Source of the DNA: Acidobacteriota bacterium
GTDB lineage: Bacteria; Acidobacteriota; Blastocatellia; Pyrinomonadales; Pyrinomonadaceae
Length of the DNA stretch: 5,711 nt
Direction of reading: 5' to 3'
NCBI GenBank assembly: GCA_013698055.1
Contig: JACCVS010000314.1
Location: 1-5,711, forward strand
The notes under the pieces were generated by a model. The model ran no database searches and was not told where the DNA came from. It saw only the letters and a program-made list of their open reading frames with translations. Both the position numbers and the translations under genes were made by a program. Of the stretch, positions 1 to 5,711 are shown one piece after another; positions within the stretch are counted from its first letter, which is position 1; the number at the start of each line of letters is the position of its first letter.

Positions 1-2
1 CG

Positions 3-686
<684 letters not shown>

Positions 687-689
<3 letters not shown>

Positions 690-786
690 ACAGGATTAAC
701 AGGATTAACAAGATTAAGAAAACAAGGCGGGTGAAGAAGGTTGAATCTTATTTCTGTCATCCTGTTCATCTTGTTAATCCTGTCTA
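687..786. repeat. Long imperfect inverted repeat made of 9-bp units, after thiC
   Basis: The left arm holds three tandem 9-bp units, ACAGGATTA, ACAGGATTA and ACAAGATTA (690-716). The right arm (757-783) holds three related units in reverse complement: reading the minus strand, ACAGGATTA, ACAAGATGA, ACAGGATGA. The outer 15 bp pair perfectly (687-701 with 772-786), and pairing continues inward with a few mismatches around a loop of about 40 nt. The thiC stop codon lies in the left arm. The transcript could fold into a long hairpin that ends or stabilises thiC mRNA, but there is no clean T-tract. Tandem 9-mers of this type resemble dispersed intergenic repeats that I recall from several bacterial genomes; that family link is from memory and unverified. 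Confidence 0.75.
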
Positions 787-875
787 TATTCTCTTGCCGG
801 TTTTGTTATGGACTCTAAGATAGGGGCGCTGTTCTTGCTTGCTACCTGTCACTTACTACTGCTATTTCTTAGCCT
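787..875 (+). promoter_or_regulatory. Leader region of the toxin-antitoxin operon, weak promoter candidate
   Basis: This short gene-free stretch precedes the putative toxin gene and should carry its promoter. The best sigma-70-like match is TTGCCG at 794-799 and TAAGAT at 816-821, with a 16-nt spacer. Both boxes deviate from consensus, so this is only a candidate. No purine-rich ribosome binding site precedes the GTG at 876, and an in-frame TAG at 870-872 prevents a longer start. No obvious palindrome of the MqsA-operator kind is visible. Confidence 0.25.
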
Positions 876-1154
876 GTGACAATCATTGAAATTATCCGCG
901 AGAAGGTGAGAGACCAGCAATATGAGTTTGCGATTCCTCACTTCTTTGAAGAGATGGCAAATGATGGGTTAATCTTCGCAGACATTGAAATGGCTGTAAC
1001 TAATGGTCGAATCCGGCGGCGTTTCACGCGCGATCCGCGCGGCGCGCGCTATGAGGTGGTGGGAACAGCAACCGATGGCCGGCAAATCGCAGTCATCTGC
1101 CGAATCAAAGAGACGGACAAGCTGCTTTTCATCACGACTTACGCTCTGGAATGA
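876..1154 (+). CDS. DUF4258 domain protein, putative RelE/MqsR-like toxin
   Basis: A 92-aa basic protein resembling the DUF4258 family. Members are often paired with YgiT-type zinc-finger proteins and are thought to be ribonuclease-like toxins of the RelE/MqsR fold. The features seen are an N-terminal helical part with FAIPHFFEEMANDGL (residues 18-32), an acidic helix leading to VTNGRIRRRF (41-50), then a strand-rich C-terminal half with DPRGARYEVVG, DGRQIAVICRI and LLFITTYAL (53-91), the typical end of the family. GTG at 876 is the only plausible start: an in-frame TAG sits two codons upstream and the first in-frame ATG would remove about 25 residues. No Shine-Dalgarno sequence is visible, so translation may be weak. 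The stop at 1152-1154 lies 4 nt before the next start, which implies co-transcription. Family assignment is fairly sure; toxicity is inferred from family and context. Confidence 0.8.
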   Translation: MTIIEIIREKVRDQQYEFAIPHFFEEMANDGLIFADIEMAVTNGRIRRRFTRDPRGARYEVVGTATDGRQIAVICRIKETDKLLFITTYALE

Positions 1155-1158
1155 AGAT

Positions 1159-1428
1159 ATGAGTAACCACTTGACCAAGTACGACTACGGCAAATGCCAC
1201 ATCTGCGGCGAGCGGATGGAAGAGAAAAGAATCAAACAGGACTTCTGGATTAAGGGAAAGCTGCTCGTCATCGAAGATGTGCCCGCAGGAGTGTGCCCGC
1301 AATGCGGAGAGAAGGTCGTCAAGGCAGATGTCGGACGAGAGATTGCCGCTTTGACCGCAGCCAAGAAATGGCGTAAGGCTCGCATCATGAGCGTGCCTGT
1401 CATACATTTTTCTAAAGAAGTAGTGTGA
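1159..1428 (+). CDS. YgiT-type zinc-finger protein, putative MqsA-like antitoxin
   Basis: An 89-aa protein with two zinc-binding pairs, CHIC (Cys13, Cys16) and CPQC (Cys46, Cys49), flanking a strand-rich insert (FWIKGKLLVIEDVPAGV). This is the signature of the YgiT/MqsA N-terminal domain. The start at ATG 1159 was chosen because it follows the upstream stop by 4 nt, has GGAA at 1148-1151 as a ribosome binding site with 7-nt spacing, and places the zinc domain at the N-terminus. The same frame is open back to 1003, but that extension overlaps the toxin gene and resembles no protein. Unlike the 131-residue E. coli MqsA, it has no C-terminal helix-turn-helix; only about 40 residues follow the last cysteine pair, with a basic KKWRKAR segment. 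It probably binds and neutralises the upstream DUF4258 protein. DNA binding and autorepression by this protein are doubtful. Confidence 0.82.
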   Translation: MSNHLTKYDYGKCHICGERMEEKRIKQDFWIKGKLLVIEDVPAGVCPQCGEKVVKADVGREIAALTAAKKWRKARIMSVPVIHFSKEVV

Positions 1429-1461
1429 AGAGAGGCAAGTGGGAAATCGGACGAAGGCTTG

Positions 1462-1583
1462 GCTCAATGAAGATCACGCAGGACGTGCGCGAGTATGCGG
1501 CGCAGAAAGAATTGGACGAACAGGCGGCGCTGAGGTCTTCACTGAGCGCCGCTTCCTTTTTTTGCGTTACCCGTAGCCAGTAA
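1462..1583 (+). pseudogene. Displaced duplicate fragment of the thiC 3' region
   Basis: Positions 1462-1532 align without gaps to thiC 544-614 with 66 of 71 identical bases. The differences are at 1466, 1481, 1512, 1520 and 1523, and all five are silent in the thiC frame (TCG/TCA, CAA/CAG, CTG/TTG, GAG/GAA, CAA/CAG). The fragment begins just after the cluster motif and ends 75 nt short of the resident thiC stop. The frame stays open after the homology for 16 more codons to TAA at 1581-1583, so ATG 1467 could encode a 38-residue peptide whose first 22 residues are ThiC-like. Upstream of 1462 the sequence is unrelated to thiC. It is most likely a remnant of recombination or integration and not a functional gene. 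Confidence 0.85.
1522..1563 (+). terminator. Rho-independent terminator downstream of the antitoxin gene
   Basis: GCGGCGCT (1524-1531) pairs with AGCGCCGC (1545-1552), an 8-bp GC-rich stem around a 13-nt loop, extended outward by a G-T and an A-T pair. Seven T residues follow at 1557-1563. This would end transcription of the toxin-antitoxin operon before the restriction-modification gene. The left arm lies inside the duplicated thiC fragment while the right arm is unrelated to thiC, so the terminator spans the junction. Confidence 0.8.
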
Positions 1584-1592
1584 TCATCCCTC

Positions 1593-1609
1593 GGACGGAG
1601 ACAGTTTCA
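1593..1609 (+). promoter_or_regulatory. Ribosome binding site for the restriction-modification gene
   Basis: The purine-rich GGACGGAG at 1593-1600 lies 9 nt before ATG 1610 and supports that start. The upstream terminator means this gene probably has its own promoter between about 1564 and 1590, or depends on read-through. I see no convincing -35/-10 pair there. Confidence 0.5.
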
Positions 1610-4600
1610 ATGTCTAAGCTCGAAAACTATCTGAACGAGTTGCGTGACACACGCGCCACCGGCGAGGCCGTCAAAGAGACTTCGTTTTATCCGGCTCTCT
1701 CGAACCTGCTGAACAATGTCGGCGCGGAGCTAAACCCGAAGGTGCGCGCCGTTATCAATTTGAAAAATCGCGGCGCGGGCTTGCCCGATGGCGGGCTGTT
1801 CACGGCGCGGCAACTGAAAAAGCTCGGCGGCGATGGGATTGTCAGCGACCCGGCGGCATTCAAGGGACAACAGCCTGAGCGCGGCGTGATCGAAGTTAAG
1901 GGGACAGGCGAAGAGGTGCGCGACATTGCCGAAGGCGAGCAGGTGACGCGCTACCTCAAACATTACGGGCAGGTGTTGGTGACTAATCTGCGCGAGTTTC
2001 TGCTGGTCGGGCGCGAAGCGTCGGGCGCGATGAAGTTTCTGGAAGGCTACGCGCTGGCAGACAGTGAGAAAGAGTTCTGGCAACTCATTAGGAATCCGCG
2101 CGAGTTGGCAAAGCAGCACGAGGCGCGCGTGAGCGAATACCTCAAGCGCGTGATGCTGGCCTCTGCGCCGCTGGATGCGCCCGAAGCCCTGGCGTGGTTT
2201 CTGGCCTCTTATGCGCGCGATGCCAGAGAGCGGATGGAGCGCGAGCCTTCCGCGATGCAGTCTTTGAAGAGCGTGCGCGAGGCGTTGGAGCAGGCTCTCG
2301 GCTTGAAGTTTGAAGGCGAGCAGGGCGAGCAGTTCTTTCGCTCGACGCTGGTGCAGACGCTTTTCTATGGCGTCTTTTCCGCGTGGGTGCTGTGGTCGAA
2401 ATCCGATGGGGGCAAGCGGCGGCGCGACAAGTTCAACTGGCGGCTCGCGGCCTACACATTGCGCGTGCCCGCGATTAGCACGCTGTTCGAGCAGGTCGTG
2501 ACGCCGTCGAACGTGCGCGGGTTGGGGCTGGAAGAGGTTTTGGATTGGACGGCAGAGACGCTGAATCGCGTCGAGCCGGAAAAGTTCTTCGAGCGGTTCG
2601 AGCGCGAGCACGCGGTGCAGTATTTCTACGAGCCGTTTCTCGAAGCCTTCGACCCGGAATTGCGTAAACAGCTTGGCGTCTGGTACACGCCCGACGAGAT
2701 CGTGCGCTACATGGTCGAGCGCACGGACAGAGCTTTGCGCGAAGAGTTGAAGATTGAGAACGGGCTGGCCGATGAAAGAGTGTATGTGCTTGACCCGTGC
2801 TGCGGGACGGGCGCGTATCTGGTCGAAGTCTTAAAGCGCATCAAGCGGACGATTGAAGAGCAGGGCGGTGATGCTCTCAACGCAGATGATTTGAAGAAGG
2901 CAGCGATAGCGCGCGTCTTCGGATTCGAGATTCTGCCCGCGCCGTATGTTGTCGCGCACATGCAGTTGGGCTTTCTGTTGCAGTCGGAGGGACTTCCGCT
3001 TGCCGGGAACGAGCGCGTCGGCGTGTTCCTGACAAACGCGCTGACAGGCTGGGAGCCGCCGAAAGAGCCGAAGAAACAACTGCCGTTCGCGTTCCACACG
3101 CTCGAAGAGGAGCGCGACGCCGCCGAGCATGTCAAACGTGATGAGAAGATTCTCGTCGTCATCGGCAATCCGCCGTACAACGCTTTCGCCGGAACGAGCA
3201 CGGAAGAAGAAGGCGACTTGGTTGACGTTTACAAGCAGGGCTTAATCAAGGAATGGGGCATCAAGAAATTCAACCTTGATGATTTATATGTGCGCTTCTT
3301 TCGGCTTGCAGAGCGGCGCATCGCAGAGAAGACGGGCAGAGGCATCGTCTGTTTCATCTCTAACTTCTCTTACCTGAGCGACCCGTCATTTGTCATGATG
3401 CGGCAGAGATTCTTGAGCGAGTTTGACAAGCTGTGGTTTGACTCTCTGAACGGTGACAGCCGCGAGACTGGAAAGCAGACGCCCGAAGGCAAGCCTGACC
3501 CTTCGATCTTCTCGACGCCCTTCAACCGCGAGGGCATCCGTGTCGGCACAGCCATCGGCTTGCTGGCACGCAAAGAGGTGCGGGACGAGCAGCCGGAAGT
3601 TCGCACGCGAGAGCTTTGGGGCGCGACGAAGCGGCAGGACTTGCTCGACAGCCTCGACGCTGAAAATTTCGATGCTCAATATATGGTCGCACAACCCGGC
3701 GTGGCTAACCGCTATTCGTTACGCCTGTCAGAAGTCGGCGCGGACTATCTAGCATGGGCAAAGTTAGACGAACTGTGCAAAGTAGAGCCATTAGTAGGCT
3801 TCTTAGAAAGTAGGAGAGGTGGCTTAATTGATACAGACAAGGATGAATTAGAAAAGCGGATTCAGATGTTCTACGATCCTGCGGTCAAATGGTCTGAAAT
3901 TAAAGCCCTGAAAACAGGTATTACTGAGGATGCCTCGGACTACAAAGCCCAAGAGGTAAGAGCTAAATTACAAAGTAAAGAATCGTTTCAACCTAAAAAC
4001 ATACGTCGTTACGTTATTCATCCTTTTGATACTCGCTGGTGTTACTACAGTTCAGTTAGCCCGCTTTGGAATAGATCACGCCCAGAATTCTGGGAGCAGT
4101 GCTGGTCAGATAATGGTTTCATCGTAACAAGGATGAAAACAGAAAAAACTGCGAAAGGAAGCCCAGTTTATTTCTCTACAACTTTAGTTGACTATCAAAC
4201 GATTGCTCGAAATGTGTCTGTTATTCCGCTAAGGCTTCGCACCTCATCTTTGAAGAGAGGTCAAAAGAGTGACAAGCAAAGCTCATTGCTTGACTATGAT
4301 GACAAAACGGTAGATTCAATAACCGCTAACCTCTCAGCACGCGCCCGCGCTTACCTCGACATACTCGGCATAAGTGATGTGGACGACAACAAAGAAACCG
4401 CCGCGCTCGTCTGGTATCACGCGCTCGCTATCGGTTACGCGCCCGCTTATCTCGATGAGAACGGCGACGGCATTCGCTCAGATTTCCCGCGCGTTCCGCT
4501 TCCGGCGACGCGCGAGGCTTTGGAAGAGTCAGCCGCGCTCGGTCGTCAAATCGCTCAGCTTCTCGACACCGAAACGCATGTGCCGGGTGTGACCTCCGGC

Positions 4601-5080
4601 GCGCTGCGCCCGGAACTGCGCTCCATCGCCAACATCCGGCGCATGGACGGCGCGGCTGCGCTCAATCCGCAGGCGGGAGATTTAGAGTTACACGCCGGAT
4701 GGGGGCACAAAGGCAGGGCGGGCGTCGTCATGCCCGGCAAAGGGCGCAGCCGCACGCGCGACTACACCTCGGAAGAGCGCGCGGGCGGACAAAACGCCCT
4801 CACCGCGTTGGGCGGGGAAACGCTCGACATCTTTCTCAACGAAACGGCCTGCTGGTCGAACGTGCCCGCGCGCGTCTGGGATTACACCATCGGCGGCTAT
4901 CAGGTCATCAAGAAGTGGCTCTCCTACCGCGAGGGGGAAATCTTGGGCCGCTCGCTCACTTCCGAAGAAGCCCGCGAAGTCACACAGACCGCGCGCCGCA
5001 TCGCGGCCATCCTCATGCTCGAAACCGAACTCGACGCGAATTACGAGCGCGTTAAAGCCGCCTGCCACGCTTGGGAATAA
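1610..5080 (+). CDS. Single-chain Type ISP-like restriction-modification enzyme (nuclease, adenine methyltransferase, specificity domain)
   Basis: A 1156-aa protein that should both methylate and cut DNA at its own target. An N-terminal PD-(D/E)XK-type nuclease is suggested by LPD (Asp60) and IEVK (Glu95, Lys97). Residues about 140-350 are mostly helical and form a likely coupler. The methyltransferase starts near GVWYTPDEIVRYMV (356-369), with SAM-binding motif I LDPCCGTGAYL (394-404) and catalytic motif IV NPPY (520-523), the signature of N6-adenine methylation. FISNFSYLSDPSF (582-594) follows, then a long C-terminal specificity region ending in WGHKGRAGVVMPGKG and DYTIGGYQVIKKWLSYRE (1091-1108), characteristic of Type ISP enzymes such as LlaBIII. 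Those are about 1600 aa and carry a RecA-like helicase between nuclease and methyltransferase. No Walker A or DEAD-like motif is visible here, so action may be more like Type IIG. Residues about 714-907 are encoded by distinctly AT-rich DNA. No separate specificity subunit adjoins. The family is secure; cleavage activity is inferred. Confidence 0.92.
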   Translation: MSKLENYLNELRDTRATGEAVKETSFYPALSNLLNNVGAELNPKVRAVINLKNRGAGLPDGGLFTARQLKKLGGDGIVSDPAAFKGQQPERGVIEVKGTGEEVRDIAEGEQVTRYLKHYGQVLVTNLREFLLVGREASGAMKFLEGYALADSEKEFWQLIRNPRELAKQHEARVSEYLKRVMLASAPLDAPEALAWFLASYARDARERMEREPSAMQSLKSVREALEQALGLKFEGEQGEQFFRSTLVQTLFYGVFSAWVLWSKSDGGKRRRDKFNWRLAAYTLRVPAISTLFEQVVTPSNVRGLGLEEVLDWTAETLNRVEPEKFFERFEREHAVQYFYEPFLEAFDPELRKQLGVWYTPDEIVRYMVERTDRALREELKIENGLADERVYVLDPCCGTGAYLVEVLKRIKRTIEEQGGDALNADDLKKAAIARVFGFEILPAPYVVAHMQLGFLLQSEGLPLAGNERVGVFLTNALTGWEPPKEPKKQLPFAFHTLEEERDAAEHVKRDEKILVVIGNPPYNAFAGTSTEEEGDLVDVYKQGLIKEWGIKKFNLDDLYVRFFRLAERRIAEKTGRGIVCFISNFSYLSDPSFVMMRQRFLSEFDKLWFDSLNGDSRETGKQTPEGKPDPSIFSTPFNREGIRVGTAIGLLARKEVRDEQPEVRTRELWGATKRQDLLDSLDAENFDAQYMVAQPGVANRYSLRLSEVGADYLAWAKLDELCKVEPLVGFLESRRGGLIDTDKDELEKRIQMFYDPAVKWSEIKALKTGITEDASDYKAQEVRAKLQSKESFQPKNIRRYVIHPFDTRWCYYSSVSPLWNRSRPEFWEQCWSDNGFIVTRMKTEKTAKGSPVYFSTTLVDYQTIARNVSVIPLRLRTSSLKRGQKSDKQSSLLDYDDKTVDSITANLSARARAYLDILGISDVDDNKETAALVWYHALAIGYAPAYLDENGDGIRSDFPRVPLPATREALEESAALGRQIAQLLDTETHVPGVTSGALRPELRSIANIRRMDGAAALNPQAGDLELHAGWGHKGRAGVVMPGKGRSRTRDYTSEERAGGQNALTALGGETLDIFLNETACWSNVPARVWDYTIGGYQVIKKWLSYREGEILGRSLTSEEAREVTQTARRIAAILMLETELDANYERVKAACHAWE
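3750..4330 (+). other. AT-rich segment inside the restriction-modification gene, probable exchanged specificity segment
   Basis: Counting bases over 3781-4320 gives 220 G+C of 540 (about 41%), against roughly 65-68% at 3541-3660 and 60-62% at 4381-4500. Codon choice changes with it: TTA, AGA/AGG, AAA and GTA codons become frequent. The reading frame is unbroken. The segment encodes about residues 714-907, downstream of the methyltransferase motifs and upstream of the conserved C-terminal block, where target recognition is expected. Edges are approximate to a few tens of bases. Confidence 0.75.
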
Positions 5081-5097
5081 TCTGGAAAGACATTGAA

Positions 5098-5154
5098 GTA
5101 AAAGGCAAAAGGGAAGATGAAAGGCTCGCGCCCCATCTTCCCTTTTGCCTTTAC
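5098..5154. terminator. Strong hairpin between convergent genes, probable bidirectional terminator
   Basis: A perfect 19-bp stem pairs 5101-5119 with 5134-5152 around a 14-nt loop. One bulged A (5100) and two further pairs extend it to 5098-5154. It lies 17 nt after the restriction-modification stop and 17 nt past the end of the convergent gene on the minus strand, so it could stop transcription from both sides. Neither side has a long T-tract outside the stem, although the stem contains short T- and A-runs. Its length and perfection also fit a dispersed repeat element. Confidence 0.65.
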
Positions 5155-5171
5155 CCTGTTACCTTCTTCTT

Positions 5172-5711
5172 CTACTGTGCGCCGCGTGATGATGCTTCCT
5201 GTGCCTGCTGTGCGCGCGGGTCGAAGGCCGTGGCGAGAAACTTCTTCGCGGCGGCCTGCGAGTTATCGTAGTTGACGCCGGTTTGAATCGCCTTGTTGTA
5301 TTCGTTGACAGCGCGCGCTCGCTCACCCTTCGCGTCGTAAGCATTGCCGCGTTTGATGCGCGACCAAGCTTCGACCCAAGAGGGTTTCAGGTTGCCGTCA
5401 ATGGCCGCCTGAAAAGCGTCGAGCGCCAGTGGCCAGTTGCGTTGCTCAAGGTAGAGCAAGCCCAGATTGTAATAAACCCATGAATTCGATTTATCCAGCT
5501 TGAGCGCGGCTTCGAGTTGCTGCTGAGCCTCGGCATACTGGCCTTCGCGGAATTGCTCGATGCCGCGACGCGCGACAACAGCCACACGCAAGTCGTCTGA
5601 CATCCGCAGGATTTTGTTGTTCGGATCAACGACCACTTCGACGGGCTGCCCTGTTGATTCAAAGTCGAAGTCCTCGCTCTTCTCGTCAAAGACTATGGTG
5701 GTCGTCGGATT
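5172..5711 (-). CDS. C-terminal part of a TPR protein, probably the tail of an M1-type metallopeptidase (5' end outside window)
   Basis: The minus-strand frame is open from 5711 to TAG at 5172-5174, giving 179 residues with the N-terminus beyond the window. The GTG at 5636 is therefore internal. The first 35 residues (TTTIVFDEKSEDFDF, then GQPVEVVVDPNNKILR) have the beta-strand form and the DPNNKIL motif that often close M1-family zinc aminopeptidases. The catalytic HEXXH would lie outside the window. Next come about three TPR helix pairs: RRGIEQFREGQYAEAQQQLE (near 5590-5530), YYNLGLLYLEQRNWPLALDAF (near 5478-5416), and RIKRGNAYDAKGERARAVNEY (near 5356-5294). An Ala/Gln-rich tail ends the protein. 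TPRs normally mediate protein contacts. The TPR call is firm; the peptidase link rests on one short region and could be wrong. It converges on the restriction-modification gene. Confidence 0.75.
   Translation of the reverse strand, partial: NPTTTIVFDEKSEDFDFESTGQPVEVVVDPNNKILRMSDDLRVAVVARRGIEQFREGQYAEAQQQLEAALKLDKSNSWVYYNLGLLYLEQRNWPLALDAFQAAIDGNLKPSWVEAWSRIKRGNAYDAKGERARAVNEYNKAIQTGVNYDNSQAAAKKFLATAFDPRAQQAQEASSRGAQ

Noticed and set aside
690..783. The 9-bp repeats as a CRISPR array
   Set aside because: Units are contiguous 9-mers without spacers and face each other as an inverted repeat, which is not CRISPR structure.
1003..1158. Upstream extension of the antitoxin frame overlapping the toxin gene
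   Set aside because: The translation is Arg/Ser-rich and non-family-like. The ATG at 1159 has a ribosome binding site and starts directly before the zinc domain.
1730..2611. A 293-codon open frame on the minus strand inside the restriction-modification gene
   Set aside because: It lies antisense to a well-recognised gene in GC-rich sequence, has a low-complexity His/Arg/Leu/Gln-rich translation and resembles no protein family.
2707..3201. Minus-strand open frame of 164 codons, and other antisense frames at 3370-3694 and 4688-5068
   Set aside because: All are antisense shadows over conserved methyltransferase or specificity-domain coding sequence, without ribosome binding sites or recognisable domains.
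5071..5271. Plus-strand open frame of 66 codons after the restriction-modification gene
   Set aside because: It overlaps the restriction-modification gene's end, crosses the perfect hairpin at 5101-5152 and runs antisense into the TPR gene; no family features.

Overview
The window looks like chromosome of a moderately GC-rich bacterium. Most coding sequence is visibly GC-rich, with line-by-line counts of about 60-68% in the flanks of the large gene. It resembles Acidobacteriota (Blastocatellia-like), judging by the TPR-tailed, M1-peptidase-like protein end and the tandem 9-bp ACAGGATTA intergenic repeat. That placement is an impression and cannot be proven from 5.7 kb.

Layout: (1) 3-689, + strand, is the 3' end of thiC (thiamine pyrimidine synthase), including its iron-sulfur cluster motif. 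(2) 690-875 is an intergenic region with a long imperfect inverted repeat built from three 9-bp units on each arm. (3) 876-1154 and 1159-1428 form a two-gene toxin-antitoxin operon: a DUF4258 (RelE/MqsR-like) putative toxin followed by a short YgiT/MqsA-type zinc-finger putative antitoxin. (4) 1462-1583 is a displaced 71-bp copy of the 3' part of thiC, which runs into a GC-rich hairpin plus T-tract terminator. (5) 1610-5080 is a single-polypeptide restriction-modification enzyme of 1156 aa. It has the C-terminal architecture of Type ISP enzymes (LlaBIII/LlaGI-like) but no helicase. (6) 5098-5154 is a strong hairpin between convergent genes. (7) 5172-5711, - strand, is the C-terminal end of a TPR-containing, probably M1-metallopeptidase-like protein.

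The segment between thiC and the TPR gene reads as a small defence/accessory insertion (toxin-antitoxin plus restriction-modification) between housekeeping genes. Two signs of mosaic origin stand out. First, a thiC 3' fragment differs from the resident copy by only five substitutions, all silent, and flanks the toxin-antitoxin module as a direct repeat. Second, there is an abrupt GC drop (about 41% over 540 bp) inside the restriction-modification gene, covering roughly residues 714-907, where target recognition is expected. This suggests a swapped specificity segment.
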